Below, one piece after another: positions 42,894 through 56,095 of a DNA stretch of 64,000 bases. The notes below the pieces were generated by a model. The model searched no databases. It worked only from the letters and a program-made list of their open reading frames with translations, and had not been told where the DNA came from. The first letter of the stretch is position 1; each line of letters opens with the position of its first letter. The stretch comes from Coptis chinensis. Lineage: Eukaryota > Streptophyta > Magnoliopsida > Ranunculales > Ranunculaceae. The DNA lies in the NCBI GenBank assembly GCA_015680905.1, contig CM027384.1, positions 73,565,501 through 73,629,500 on the forward strand, in the 5' to 3' direction. A program made the translations under genes and the position numbers.

Positions 42894-44689
42894 TATAAAA
42901 TCTGACTTAATTCATCATGTATAGTGCCACAAGGTAAACAGTGTGTCAGTGTTACATTAATGCTTTTTAAAAACATATTATTTCTATTCTTCCGTGATTT
43001 GATGTCATGTAGGTTATTGTTCAAAAAATTTGTACTGCTTTTGGAGAGATCTATAACAACACACGTGCATAAGAAAAATGCTTTTCTACACAACACACAT
43101 GGACGGCAAATATTCATCTCCTCTTCCGTTCATCACTCATTTTTTAATAAGGAGCTCTCTTCCTTTTATTCGTTCCATTTTTATGATCAGTGATAACTGT
43201 CATCACAAAATAATATTGTTATGGCAATCATTAAAGAATTTTATGTCTGGACCATATTTTGATAAACTAAGCTTCCAACTTATCAGTGCCCTAGACACGG
43301 ATCATGAAATTTTATCAGCTTGATCCGAATATTGACCTGACGAAATCCTATATACAGCAAGTGGATATGGATTATAGTCCCACTGACCTGATTGGGTTCG
43401 GATTTCTTGTTTTGATTTAGTACCAAATCGAGGAAACCATTTATACGCTTGTTTCTTGATACTTGCATTTTTCCCCCCTTGTAAAGCCTTAACCTTAAAG
43501 TCCCTCTTTCCCCGGTGAAGGTGGGAGCCAATTTCAAGACCTTGGCCCAACTTTCCATGGCTTGACCAGTAGGATCTTAACGGCATAGCTCAGAATATAC
43601 TGAAATTTCACTGTAAAATTTAAGTTATATCATTTAATAAGCTTGTCTAGCTTCAAAATCTGAGTCTGAAAATCTTTCTCTCTCTCTCATATAGTCAATC
43701 TGATTGTTAATTAAATGTACAATGGCAAGGATGAAACTCATTATGAATCGCTTCGCTTCCTATAGTAGTTATCACCAATCGTAAAGGTCAATGCTTCTGA
43801 GAGAGAACATCTCTCTCTCTCTCTCCTCTATCAAGTCAACATTACAGTAGAAAGTCTTTCCATTTTTTTTTTGAAAATTTTGGATCTTATTTGTGGGGAA
43901 TTAGAAATTTTGTTTGTTTAGGAGTTTCTGCCAAGGGCGGAGCCAGGAGAGGGAAGAGGGCTTTCTTGGTGTACGGGTCCCCATGGGTTGATTTAAGAGT
44001 ACGAGAGGTTTGAAGAGGGTGACCTGCTTTTACCTTTCCTTTATATTATCACTGTTGAAGTCGTAGGATTATTCAGAGAGCTAATGTGTTGGGGTTCTTG
44101 GGAGGCTTTAAAGTGGTTGATAAAATGCTATTGCCTCTCATTTGGAATTTGCAGATGCACTATATCCTTTTTGGACAACAATGTCAACCAATTGAGACAC
44201 CTCAGTGGGCTTCGTGTTTTTTGTTTTGGCAATGTCTGGTATGAGATGAAAAAAAAAATTGTTAAGGGTTAAGTGTATGGTGTAGGAGATGTTAATAATG
44301 TGGTCCAGCTTGTTTGTTTTCTAGGTTCCTTTCAAGTAGCTCACCTTTGGTTGCCTAAAGAGACTTAAAGGTTTGAAGTCTTTATATTAATCGTATGTAA
44401 TTGGGATAGTATTGTTTTGTAATGTAAAGTCTCAGTTCTTGAGTTAGTGGGAAGGTTCAAGGTTGTATCCTTGGAGCTTAGTGTTATACTTAATGAGGAT
44501 TCTCTCTTTTCGGAAGGAATGAAATGTATCATTTAGCATTCAAAAAGGAAAAGGAAAGGGAAAAAATACATTTGGTTGCCCTTAGAAGCCAATTATAGAT
44601 CGAAAGTCCATTTGGGACCCTGAGAATGTGAAATTTGAGCATAAATAGGCAACCCGAGAAGGGAGGTTTCTCTAAAGAGGGGGGAAGGT
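42894..44689. other. Intergenic, no supported gene
   Basis: Overlapping minus frames at 43283-43586 (for example HGKLGQGLEIGSHLHRGKRD) have a basic, protein-like character but I do not recognise them. CT repeats lie at 43677 and 43811. Confidence 0.35.
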
Positions 44690-46890
44690 TGTTCTCATTA
44701 ATAATTCTTTATCTTGTTTTTCCTGTTTATTTTAAGCCTCCTGAGAGTGTTTCCAGGAGGTCGGTACCTTTGGGGCAACTCTGAGGAGGAGCATCATTAC
44801 CACCTTGTTAATTGGAGTTATGTGTGTACTCCTATGGAGGACTGTGATTGTGGGGAAAGAAAATTCAGGTTATTAGCACAACTCTCTTGAGCAAGTATTG
44901 AGGTTTGGGGGTTAAGCGTGACTAGATATGGAGGCATATTCTTATCCCTAGGCATGGGTCAACTCCCATGGATTGGAAGATTCGCAGTGTGTTTGCTCTG
45001 TGTTGTTGTGGCGTTTTGGAAATTATAAAGGAGGTTGACGACTTTATGAAAAACAGATCCTACAAAGCGGTGGATTGGGATAGGGTTAGGTTTTGGATGA
45101 TGTGTGGATTGGTGAGAGAGTTCTGTGTATGGACATCATGTCAAGAACTTTATAGGTGAGGATATTGGTATTGCCTTATGGGATATATATCACAGACATG
45201 TTTATAGTGATTGGGAGATTGATGACTTTGCTACCTTATGGCCATGGGTATTCCACAAAACCATTAGATGAGTAGATTTGTGGCCATAATCTCCCAAAGC
45301 GGTTTTATAATTAGATCTTTATATGCTGCTATTTCAATACGATCAGCACCTTGTCCTACTTTTAACATACTAAGAAGTATATAGGTATATGTGTGTGTGT
45401 CTATTTTTTTTGGGGTGGGGTGGGGGTGGGGTTTGTTACTGTACAGTGTCATCTGTTGATTGCTGTTATGTTTGAAAAAGATCCTCGCCATGGAAAACCT
45501 CCAGGAAAAGAGAAAAAATCGATGTGTTAATGTTTCCCAGTGTCTTATGCCTCTGGAGTAGGGGTGTTTCTGGTTTGGTTTGGTTTTGGGCACAATTGTA
45601 CAAACCAGAATTGAAACAGTTCCTGAAAATCAGAACTGAAACCTAACTAATATTATACAAAAACTGGTTACAATTCACAAACCGTTAAACTACGGAGAAG
45701 ATCATGCAAGGAAAAAATACCCAAACTTTCAAGGAAGGAGAAAAAACCCAAGCGTCTTTTTGAGACCTAGTGCCTCCTGGAGATAGAGAGTGAGAAAGTG
45801 AGTGTTTGGAGTAAACCACTTACATGTTGCCTTGTTGGTGGACGATAGCTACTTGCGGGGTTGCCTTGTTGGTGTAGGTGGGGAGTTAGAGACACCGAGA
45901 GGATGACTCGAAGTGTTAACTCATTAATGATTAATTAGGTGTTTTAATTTGAGTTGAATAGATTAGATATTTTGATATACTTGAACGGTGGGTATAAAAA
46001 GTTCAAAATTTGGTATGTAAAACAGAATTGGGTTGGTTCAGTTTATAAAGTGAAACATAAAACCGAGCACCGAGCCAACCCTGATGGTTCTTAATTTTAA
46101 GGACCGAAAACCGAACTGCGCTCTCTAGAAACTACCGAAACCATCCATTTTGGTTTAGTTCGGTTTGATTTTGTGGTTCTCGGTTTTTGGTGAACACTCC
46201 TGCTCTGGAGCGTCCGTTGTTGGTATTCTACTTGATTCATCTTATTCTTACTCCATTTGGGGTTATTTTCTCCAGTCTGCACCCTTGTCTTGGGTCTTGG
46301 GTGTCACAATTCTTTGGCAAATATGGTTGGAGACTTGGAGAGTGATCTGTGACATTTTGAGGCGCAGGATCTTGGTATACCAAAAAGGATACTGGTCATC
46401 AAAGCTTTGCTATTGCTTTGGTGTAAACTGTGGAAGGAGTATGAGGAACGCCGTTTCAAAATTTTACATTGTCTTCTCTGTGAGGGTTGGTATGAGGTTT
46501 GACATCTTACTTGATGTATATGCCATTGAGCACTTGCCTCTTCAAAATTAAAATAGAAATACAAAATAAATTTGGACAACAGTCTCTTGGCTCTAGATTC
46601 TAGAGCACAAACTAATCTTTAAAAAGACCCATTTTGAAAGCTTGAAAAGCCATTATATGGTTTATTTAGAATGACTGATTGATCGCAACTGGAGGATCTT
46701 TGAGCTCAACTAAAAGAAGGTGCACAAGATCATACAGGAGATCAAAGAAACTTTGTTTGACTGGGCAAAGGGGGTTGCTATCTTAGCGGTTGAGATATCA
46801 AGATTTCTTGTGTGATTGGGAATTTGGGATATCTCATATCTTAGTGCTGTAATAATCTTTGTTTCTTGTGTTTTTCGCATTAGTTGGTAT
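44690..46890 (+). mobile_element. LINE ORF2 remnant (RT end to C-terminus), split by a hAT element
   Basis: Pieces in different frames follow a plant L1 ORF2 C-terminal half. Near 45070-45140, VDWDRVRFW-DDVWIGERVL (after one frame correction) matches the block between RT and zf-RVT. Near 46215-46330, WGYFLQSAPLSWVLG fits the zf-RVT end. At 46390-46450, IKALLLLWCKLWKEYEERRF fits the WxxWKERNxRIF block. At 46690-46770, WRIFELN, EIKETLFDWAKG match the ORF2 tail. Frameshifts are frequent. A 644 bp hAT insertion lies at 45559-46202. It encodes nothing functional. Confidence 0.65.
45551..46210. mobile_element. hAT element (45559-46202) with 8 bp TSD CTCTGGAG
   Basis: Perfect CTCTGGAG copies (45551-45558, 46203-46210) flank a 644 bp element. 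The ends are TAGGGGTGTTTCTGG and, inverted from the right, CAGGAGTGTTCACC, a standard hAT TIR. Subterminal GGTTTGGTTTGG and AACCGA repeats are typical of non-autonomous plant hAT elements. No transposase is encoded. It interrupts the older LINE remnant. Confidence 0.9.
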
Positions 46891-49800
46891 TGACCCTTAC
46901 TCCCTTAGTACCTTATTAAGAAGGTCCATCTTTGTCCACTGATAACATTTCTTTTGACGGTAATGGAAATGCATTTTTTTTATCAACCTGTTAATACTGC
47001 ATGTGCAAATCTGTCTCCAGCAGGTAGCCATTGTCAATTCTGCATGTATCTTTGATGCTCTTCATCTCTTAAATGTAACTCATAAGGTGACATAGTTGCA
47101 CCTGAACCACATTGGACCAGATGTTATCATGTTTGATTTTGACACTATGAATGTACAACTTCACAATAGATATATCAATAACTAAGAGATACTTAATGTA
47201 AGTCTCTGGATTAGCTATCACAATTCTCTTCTAAATCACAGACTTCTGTTTGAAAACCCAGGTCTGAATCTGTGTTCAGGCGGACTGTTTCACAATCCGT
47301 CACTATTCAAACTTTCTCCTTGCAACATGGAGAAGGGCTTTTCATGAAGACCATGTTGCCAATTCCTCAAATTGGTTTGTTACTAGTACCACTAATGAGC
47401 CAAATATTTGGTTAGTGGTGGTTTTGTCGAAGTGTGTACTGAATAGTATTATTAGTATACACATTTATGTGATCGTTAATCACCTTCTTCAAATTGATGA
47501 CTCGTTTCACATATATCAGTAGAAGAGTAGATTTATATCACGAAAGGTTTTGTAGGCTTGTCGCTAACCACCACACAAAACTGCCTGATATCCCTGATGA
47601 AGGCTTTAGGAAGACAGTGCCTAGTCATGTTCAGTTCAATTAATGAAAATTCTGTGTGAACTCCAGTAACTATGACATGTTACAGCTAAGGCCATGTGAA
47701 ACCCATCACCTCTATGTCCCTTAAGCACAGGAAAAAAAAGGTAATCGTGTATTTGATGCATTGATGTTCCTTATGATATATAGATATGTATTTGTACTGT
47801 GTAACTGAATAACTGGAATAGGAAATGTAACTGGTAAACTCCTATAGGTCATATAAGTAAAATACTCTTTACAATCACGTCTAGCTGTGAACCTTTAGTC
47901 AATGAGTCAAACTAGATTAGAGTAGAGTAAATAGGAATCTTTGAAGACTCTGCCCTATGCATCTTGCAGAAATATGTCTCCACAAAGTGGTTCCTCTAAG
48001 CCACCAAAGTTGTATGTAACTGTTTGTGCACTTCAAACTTTCATGAAAACATGCAAGTGCTAGACCTAAATATCTTTGCTCCTCAAGATGTTCAAGTCTG
48101 TTGTGCATTAGCATGTGCTTATTGATATCTATAAGTATCTTAGTGAATATCTTAGCTGTGGTTGTAGACGACTAATTTCTCAAAAAGTGCTAGAGCCGAG
48201 AGGCATGGAGATGACTGGAGTTGTGATTTGGGAGGCGACTAGTAGATCTCTTGTATAATTATTGAATTTGCAAATCATCTATTTATGGTGTTGGAACTCA
48301 ATGAAAAAGATTGGTTCTCAGTAAGAAAAAGGAAAAAAAAAAAGGAACTGAACGAAGTCTACATCAGATAGGATATTTTGTTCATTTGGGTGGGAGTATA
48401 TACTAAAGATCCTCACGATATATAAGCTGACGAAGCAGGTTGCCTTCGTTTTAGATATTTGCATGTCACACGTGTGGAATTCGTAGAGTTCTTTCCACTT
48501 AAATGAAACTTCGTATAGTAGGGCTTCCGTCACACGCTTGACGGTTTATATACTTATTGGACTACTCTTAATATGATGCACTTGGGTGCAATAAGAATAA
48601 ATGAATGTGACGCCGAAGAATCACGATCTGGTTATTTGTGAGCCACTACGGTTGTTGTGCGCGACAACCGGATTTGAAACCCACAAAATTGAGAAAGGGG
48701 ATGACAAGTTATCACTTGTAATCACCCCGCAAATAATTATCAAACAAGAAAACACAAGGAGAGAAAGCCCTTTCTCACACCAACTATGGCCGAAGACCTA
48801 CAACTCAATATACAGACTGAAGGAATGATGAATTTAGAAGCTAGCCTTCTAAAATCATAAGTAGAAACTAAAATACGTAATTTTCGGAATTAAAAATAAA
48901 CCTGGAAATAATCTATGGTATAAACATCAAAATAGCAATCAAACAATATTCTCAAAACCCTAGTAATACATAAACAAATATGAGTCTAAAACCAAAGGTT
49001 TAGAACCCTAGAATGCATCATAATATCTGTTCCTTAAAAGAGACATTAAAATTTTAGTATAACTAATGAAAAGAAAAGTGGGGAGAAAAGAGAGTACAAC
49101 TTAATTAGTTTTCAGCATTCACTCAAACTTTTTATATAGGACATGTAGTCGGTTTACAGTATAGAAAACATAAAAAAAAAATCAATGTCTTGGCTTAGAA
49201 CTCTAAAAGCCACACTTCTAGAGGATCTATAGTCCGCAATTTTCTAGTCATTTTATGGTCTACAGATGCCTGGATGTTGAGATTGAATGAAAGAATCTTT
49301 CAGATATAATCTTCAGAATCCAATGAGGGCAAATTTTGGGTAGGAGAACAGATAACGCGAATTGGTTGATGTCCTTGTACATGTTTATCATGTGGATTTT
49401 GGCTTTGTTATGGTCTATGCTCCTTTAATTCCAAGCTGCAGACCAATTGTATTCCATTTATTTTCTTTGAAAGCTAAGATAGTTACAATGGAAAAAAGTA
49501 TCGTATCAGAAGTATGCCCTGATTTTGCAGGAATTATCACTGGAAAGGTTTTTGGATTCTCTTGGTCTTGGCGATCATCTTCAAACATTCCAGGGGAAAA
49601 ATGTACGTTTGCCATCCTTAGTTTTTGGAATGTAATGTAATGAAATTTGATTAATTAGTACATTTATTTTACTTTTATACATGCATTTGCAGTACCTGGC
49701 GTGTTTCTTAAAATTTGATACTGCTTTGTTGCTTTTGTAGGTTGACATGGAGGCTCTAAAGAACACAAATATGAATAAGCTCGAAGATCTAAAAATTAAA

Positions 49801-49910
49801 TTGGTAAAATTCAGTTGGGCTATTTTACATTCAGTTAGACCATTTGGTTAGTACAATTCTCAACTTTGTTCCATTGTGCTGACACAGAAACACACACAGA
49901 GACATATACC
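46891..49910. other. Region without a supported gene
   Basis: Frames at 48601-48828 and 49362-49640 carry no recognisable motif. At 49741-49803 a 63 bp segment bounded by TTTTGTAG and GTAAAA encodes VDMEALKNTNMNKLEDLKIK and L, exon-like but isolated. I cannot connect it to other exons. Confidence 0.35.
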
Positions 49911-49914
49911 TAGA

Positions 49915-50040
49915 TGTCCGATGTCATAATGGTCAAGCGTTTGGAGGTTGGCCCCAAGATCTTGGGTTCGATTCCCACTTACACTGGGGAAAGGGGGACT
50001 TGTGGGGTTCTAAAATAAAGTTCTAACTTCTAACTAATAT
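49915..50040 (+). mobile_element. Possible tRNA-derived SINE
   Basis: GGTTCGATTCC (about 49967) matches the Pol III B box, and ATAATGGTCAAGCG about 40 bases upstream is a plausible degenerate A box, as in plant tRNA-derived SINEs. CCCACTTACACTGGGGAAAG follows. The fold is not a tRNA. No clear tail or target duplication was found. Confidence 0.4.
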
Positions 50041-50977
50041 ATCTCCCTGATACGGCTCTGTATTTGTAACAAATATCTCCTCTCCAATTTGCTCGCTTTC
50101 TCTTTCTCTTATTCATGTCCGGCAGTTCAGATTCTTGCACTCACACCAAATTTGCTTTCCATTTGTTCTCCATAACTTTATATGTAGATATACTCCCTAC
50201 AACCCCAAAATTCCAAGGCAAGATGTTTGGCTTCATTAACAATGACCATCTTCCCCTATCCTCAACCTCCTATTCGTCTTCCGAGTCCCTAAAGTCCACA
50301 TGTTCATCATCTCCTGACTCTGCCAGCATTACATCGACTCCTTCCAAGCCTTATACAGTTGTACCACCTTCTCTGCCCTCTTATGTTGAGGATATTGTTG
50401 TAATGCTGGACTTGTGACAATTTTGACTCGATGTGGCATGTGGGCAACAAATAAAGAAGCGTTAATTTGGTGAAATAGGATGCACAAAACGAACATCTTA
50501 GTTTCTTTACATGCCTTTCTTGTTCCTACTCTCTCCTCTCCTCTCTGAATGAGTTCATCTGGGAAACCAATTTTTCTTTCCTTGCATTCCAAAACTGTTT
50601 TGACTCTTCAGGCAGTATCTTGTAGAGCATCACTTATGAATTTTTGCTGTTCAGTCTTTAGAAATCACTCAAATCAGATTACTTAGCTAGATAAATTTAT
50701 GTAATTAAACCCAAATGGGATATCTCACTCAAAAAAAGTGAAAACATCAATTTCATTGTAAAAATAAAAAAAAAAAAAAGGATATAGACCCACTGAAGGT
50801 GCTGACTCGAAAAAAAAAATCAGAATGAGCAGAGAAGAAATCGGTACCCAAAATCCCATAAATCTATAATTGAGAAAAAGAAAAAAGGTTTAGTAAGTAG
50901 GTATGGATTGGTACCCATACTAATGAGTAGTGAACTCAGTTTGTAATTTCTACAAACATGAATCTTCTCCATTGGTT

Positions 50978-51009
<32 letters not shown>

Positions 51010-52330
51010 CCCCCAACCAAAAAGTGTACTTCCACAATGACTTAATCAACTCTAAAGTCTCAGCTGTTGTCATTCGACATTTATTAAAACCTTCCTTTGA
51101 GCTCGACCAGATGATGTTCCTGTTGTAAGTTAGGACTCAAATACTTGTGAGTGTTCGATTGACTTCTCAAAGCTTTGGTACTCAAATTAGTCTGTCGCCT
51201 AGTGTTTGAGTCTAACAAGAAACCCACTTTGAAATCTTTTATGGTTGGGCTAATATAGTTACGCCAACGAGTGTGGGCGAGCTAGAAACGAGCAGAGCCC
51301 AAGTAGTGTCGTTAATCTACGTTCTAGTGATAGTATTAGACTATTAGTGCTGAGCATGTTCAGGTTTTGTATGCTCAGGTTTGGTATATAGTTACACAAC
51401 AGATTTGAGCAAGTTATTTACAAGGCAAGCTCGCTCTAAGCTGGAGCAATTTGCCTCATTTTCCAGCCCTATCTGCCCCTATGCAGTCCTAGACGCTAGG
51501 CGCTCCTAGGGGCCATTGTGGCTGTCTGTACAATGAGAATCTGCCTTAGGTTTTAGTATCTCTTTCTAGTTGCTTTGGTGGTTTGCAAATCTTCTTATGG
51601 TAATTGAACGTTGTAAAAGAAGTTTCTAATCCAGTTGTAAGATTTTATCTTGATATATACAAGCAGAGATCTGCCTAACTTGAGCTCTGTTCGGAAATTT
51701 AAAAGAAGAAAAAATTAAAAAAAATTATTTGCAGGACATGATTGGCTCCCTTGTTTACCCACTCTTTGCCTATATTTAATAAGTATGTATGAGATCCAAT
51801 ATCTGAGTTGGGAGTCTAGAAGTTGCATGTGCTCATTTATGGAGAAACAAATTGCTTTATTTTGAATTTATGGTTTCAGGAAGATGACAGGAAGATGCTG
51901 CTTCTGGGCTTGTGTTTGCTGATGCAACAGGAGGCGGCCAAAATATCTGATCTTCACTGAAATGAAGATAAAATGGTCACACAATAGTTATCACATTCTC
52001 CCATTTTGAGCTGGTAATGACTTTTTGATGAACCTTGGATTTATTTTAGGTTATTATGCTGGAACATTACGTTGAAACAAAGGAGTCACACCAATGACTT
52101 GTTGAGCACAATGTTTTAAAGAAGTTAATAATAAATTCATGTTTCACATATAGATATGGACAAAATATCTGATGCTCAGTAAATGATATCTTCCGAAAAG
52201 AATAGTGGATTTTAGTTAAATACCGTTTTTGGCATTGTCGTATCCGTGTGATTTGGACTAGTTCCATCTTTCTCATTGTTTAGGGTGTTCTCAAGTGTCA
52301 AGTGCCTCTATACTTTTTTTTAACAAAGTT
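50041..52330. other. Region without a supported gene
   Basis: A Ser/Pro-rich 100-codon frame at 50115-50417 is unrecognised. A (GA)n microsatellite lies at 50985-51008. At 51880-51959 an AG-bounded open stretch (EDDRKMLLLGLCLLMQQ) could be an exon but stands alone. Confidence 0.35.
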
Positions 52331-52339
52331 ATGAGGTTA

Positions 52340-52560
52340 GGCAGACCCCTACCTGCATTAGAAAATCAAAGACAACTTCACCTAGATGGTCCCCTGCAGC
52401 ACCACCATATCCAACACCAGTAGGACTAACCGAACCATCTGTGTTTACTTTAACGGTACCTATAACATGTTTACTCCATTGCACAAGATTGGTAGCTTCA
52501 CTTTGTATTGTGTATCAACCCCTAATCTATCGGGTAGTACTCAAAGACTGATGCTGTCAA
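52340..52560 (-). pseudogene. LINE-type RNase H fragment (N-terminal half)
   Basis: The minus strand reads NLVQWSKHVIGTVKVNTDGS then GVGYGGAAGDHLGEVVFDF, matching the first strand pair of the plant LINE RNase H (RVT_3): V.W..P..G.VK.NTDGS, with the catalytic Asp of NTDGS, then G.GG..RDH.G. The rest of the domain is missing on this strand and no tail is seen. It is a short, non-functional relic. Confidence 0.7.
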
Positions 52561-54251
52561 GAACTTCTTTGACTATCGAGTATCAACCTCAATACTAGTA
52601 CCCTTTATACTTGAGATATTAAACCTTTGGACAGTGTTGGAAATTTTATACTTCTAGGCAACAAAAGATGATATTAAATTTACATCTTGACGTTCCAATT
52701 AGATATGACGTCTCATTTCTATCTTAATCTTCATTACCTTGGAAGTTAAACCCACCGACTACCCACTGGATTGGTCTTCATATCCCTGTTCAAATCAAGA
52801 GAGTGTAACTTGTTGAGTGGATAGTCTCATCATACCATCTCTAACTCTCTGCAATTCAGTTCAGATATCAAATTCAGTCCTTCAATTTTTAGGGATTCCC
52901 CTGGTAAATATCTCCAGAAGTTGCTATTATGGTGCCTAAAAGTTTTTGGCATGTATTTTGTCATTACATTGTAATTAGTGTGCCTAATTTCTACCTTGTA
53001 ATGCCATGGGATTCCAAGATTTTTCGTGTAATGTTTCCTTACATTGTTATTATGAGGTCACCTGCCATTTAATTTCCAGCCGAAGCATCTTAAGCAATCC
53101 CTCACTTTGTTATTTCCTGTTGTGCATGAGGCCTCCACAGCCTTTTAATTCATATTTCCTTTCGTGCGCGAGTCTGACACATTCTTTCACTTTCATATTT
53201 TGGTTTTGTGCTAGAGGCATATAGTGTATAGGAAATAACATTTTTTGTTAGTTGTGTATTTAACTTTGTTGATCATATCTCGCCCATTGGTGGTGCTTTC
53301 TAAGCGAGCTGGAGGCAAGGAGGCAAGTTGGACCGTTCCCCAACCTGTGACCTCTGTTGTTGATTTTTTTTGACATTATGCTTTTTTCTTTCTTACAATG
53401 AGCTGAGTTGTGGTATCAAGTTTTTGACAGGATTGTAAATCTTGAAATGTCAGAAAAATTGGTGACAACGTCAAAATTTTAAAGAAAATTTGTAGTTCAG
53501 AGAATAGTATATATCATTTTTATCAGGTGAACTTTGAGGGGGGGGGGGGGGAGAGAGAGAATATATAGACCTTTTTTAGTTATCTTTTTTTTTTTCAACA
53601 ACTGCATTTTGGTCTTTCTTTCGTTTCATTCTTCTGGTTTTTGCATAAACTTGAATAATATTTATGTTTTGTGGATCCGCTAGGCTTAATATGTAAACGC
53701 TTCTATTCTTTTATTTACCAGTACTGCATCTAAGAGTAGTAAATTTAATTTTTCGAGTGGTGTTCCAAAGGTGCAAAAGCTGCTAGTATATAGATTTCTT
53801 TAGGTAAGGGTTCCAGGGACATAAGGACATAAATTGGACATGTAAATAAGCTCATGATAGTTTGACATAGTTTGTAGCATATGAAGACCTTTCTGTACTA
53901 TTCTCACTTTATTACTTGCTGAAAATCAGGACAAACTCAAGTAAAACTTCAAAAACGCTGTTATCATGCAGATCTTTTACCTCAAATGTCAATTAGTTAA
54001 ATACTTGAGGAAATGCGTTTGTATATGATTTGGGTGAAAGAAGAAATGAAATATTGAAAATGTATTCCCTGGAAAGATGTTGTTAGAAAGGATTATGTTA
54101 TGTAATCACTTATTTTGTTAATTGTATCATGTACATCAAAGTTAATTTGAGTGCATCTAAGCGAGCCTCACTGTACCTAATGCATGGCCTTTAAGGTTGT
54201 TGATATTTTTATTCAGGTTTTTGTTTTCTTTTGTCTATGTGTATCAGGAGA
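52561..54251. other. Region without a supported gene
   Basis: No family motifs. A G-run of about 12 followed by (GA)n is at 53540-53560. Frames such as 53006-53224 look spurious. Confidence 0.4.
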
Positions 54252-54646
54252 GTTGAAGAATCTTAGGAGTCATTGCAGGAGAAACACATGGAAGATGCAG
54301 AGCCAAAGATGTTGAGGAAACTGAACTTAAAGCTGCTGAAGTGGCCACCATACTTCTTAGGACAGTTAGGAGGATGGGGGTTATGCAGGTGGGGGTTCTT
54401 GTAGATAACAAAGCAGTGATGAATACATTAGCAGTACCACATTCAAGCTGTAGTTGGAATTTGTCAAGCTTTAGGGATTTGTTCCTGTTTTAAATAGTTG
54501 TAGAGAAAATCCCAGAACTCCGTTGCTCACCAACTTGTCCAATTGGATGAGTCTGCCTTTCTCTATCAGTAGCTGTATTTTGGACCTAGTATTGCTATTG
54601 AATGAATGGGGAAGGATTATTCGGAAAAAAAAGGGTTGAAGAATCT
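54252..54646 (+). mobile_element. 5'-truncated LINE 3' end (54264-54634) with 12 bp TSD
   Basis: GTTGAAGAATCT occurs at 54252-54263 and 54635-54646, flanking 371 bp that ends in an A-run (54625-54632). The insert reads as an RNase H: GETHGRCRAKDVEETELKAA, VGVLVDNKAVMNTLA and, after a shift, NSVAHQLVQLDES (as RNSVAHQLAQ), the C-terminal motif. ETELKAA holds the catalytic Glu and VDNKAV the next acidic position. It is a dead 5'-truncated retrotransposition product. Confidence 0.85.
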
Positions 54647-54914
54647 AGAAATGACCTTGTCTTCAGGTTTATGACAGTAACTTAAATTTTTGGATGTCAT
54701 AAAAATATAGAAAAAGCCTACTGAAAATTGCGAAGTGAAAAATGGTATTCATTTGGTGGTATACAAGTGCTTTGACGGGATAGCTTTAAGATAGCACGGT
54801 AGGCATGCTCACATATAGGAGGTTGTTAGTTGTTACTTAAGTCGCAAGCAGCTAAGCCTTGGGAAAACCCTCCAAGTTGGAGTCACGTCTGTAAATCCAA
54901 AACCGATGTAAAAT

Positions 54915-55505
54915 TTGGGGTGACACAGAAATCCAAAATCGTGTTCGTGCCGGATCACGGGTTGAGAGAGCAAATCCAAACCCAACCCATTTGATAAACA
55001 GGTCGAGATGGTTCAACCCGAAACCAACTTGCCAATTTAATGGGTTACTTGAGCCGCTAAACTAGCGGGTCATACTCGGATCTGGTAAACAGATAAACTG
55101 TTAGTAAATTTTAACTTTTACAAACACAAACTAACTGAGAAACAACAATGGATTAAGTATGGATTTATTAAAAAAGTTTGAATTTATTAAAAAGACATGG
55201 TTTATTGTTACATAACATATACTGCTGCTACTGATCATTCTATTTTGTTTTATGTAGTTGGGATATGATGATATTTAAAATATTAGGAAATTATCTCAAA
55301 ACAAGTCATACGGGTCACGGGTTGATGACCCAATTTATTAGACCCGCAAACTAATCAGGTCTACTCATGGGTTTATTGGGTTAACATATGTGATCATAAC
55401 CCAACTCCATTTATTTGACAGGTTCTCTTAAATGACCCATTTTTTTTCCTAATCCGAACCCACTAATTTCGTGTCGGGTTCGCGGGTTGTGTACAAAACT
55501 GCCAC
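54915..55505. mobile_element. Probable hAT-type non-autonomous element
   Basis: The left end TTGGGGTGACACAGAAATCC and the inverted right end AAGGGTGGCAGTTTTGTACA share (G)GGGTG-x-CA, with GGGTT/AACCC-rich subterminal sequence (CACGGGTTG, AACCCAACCC, GCGGGTCAT; CGGGTTCGCGGGTTG) as in hAT elements with TAGGGGTGgCA ends. I could not find an 8 bp duplication, so boundaries are approximate. Confidence 0.45.
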
Positions 55506-56095
55506 CCTTCCCATCAAAAAAATAAAACCTATATTATAGCATTTTCGCCAACTAACAATATAAAATAAAAATTTTAATGGTTTAGGTGCTCCAGAAACCA
55601 AAATTTCAACTTATGTGTAAGTCGTGCTCGGAAAAACTCAACCAATGTCCAATGTCAGTGCAATTTTAGGGTGACGTTGTACAAATTTTTTGGTCGGGAA
55701 TTTGGATTGTAAACACAAAGAAATAACAATTTGGGCTTTAACACCAAACAACTACGCTAAGTTGGTAAAATCTTTGGGTGATGGTATTAGAGATATGGAG
55801 CTCGTACCCCCACCAAACAAAACAGGCTTGCCAGCAAAAACAAAAATAAGTAAATAAAATAATAAAAATCACCAAGACGGTTGGTCGATTTGTATCAAAA
55901 ATTGAATTTTGTAAATTTGAATGGGTTTAAATTGGAATAAACGGAAGATTAAATACAAATATTTGAGCTAAAGGTTTAAAAGGGGAAAAGAAATATATGG
56001 TCGATATATGTCAAGAAATTGGAAATAGGCATTAAAAAAATAATGTAGCGATATTCTTGGTAAGTTGGTATCATGTGAAATATTGACAATTTTTC
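55506..56095. other. Intergenic, nothing recognised
   Basis: AT-rich, with scattered short inverted words and no coding motif. Confidence 0.45.

Noticed and set aside
49915..49990. Genuine tRNA gene
   Set aside because: Only the B box is good; the acceptor and anticodon stems do not pair.
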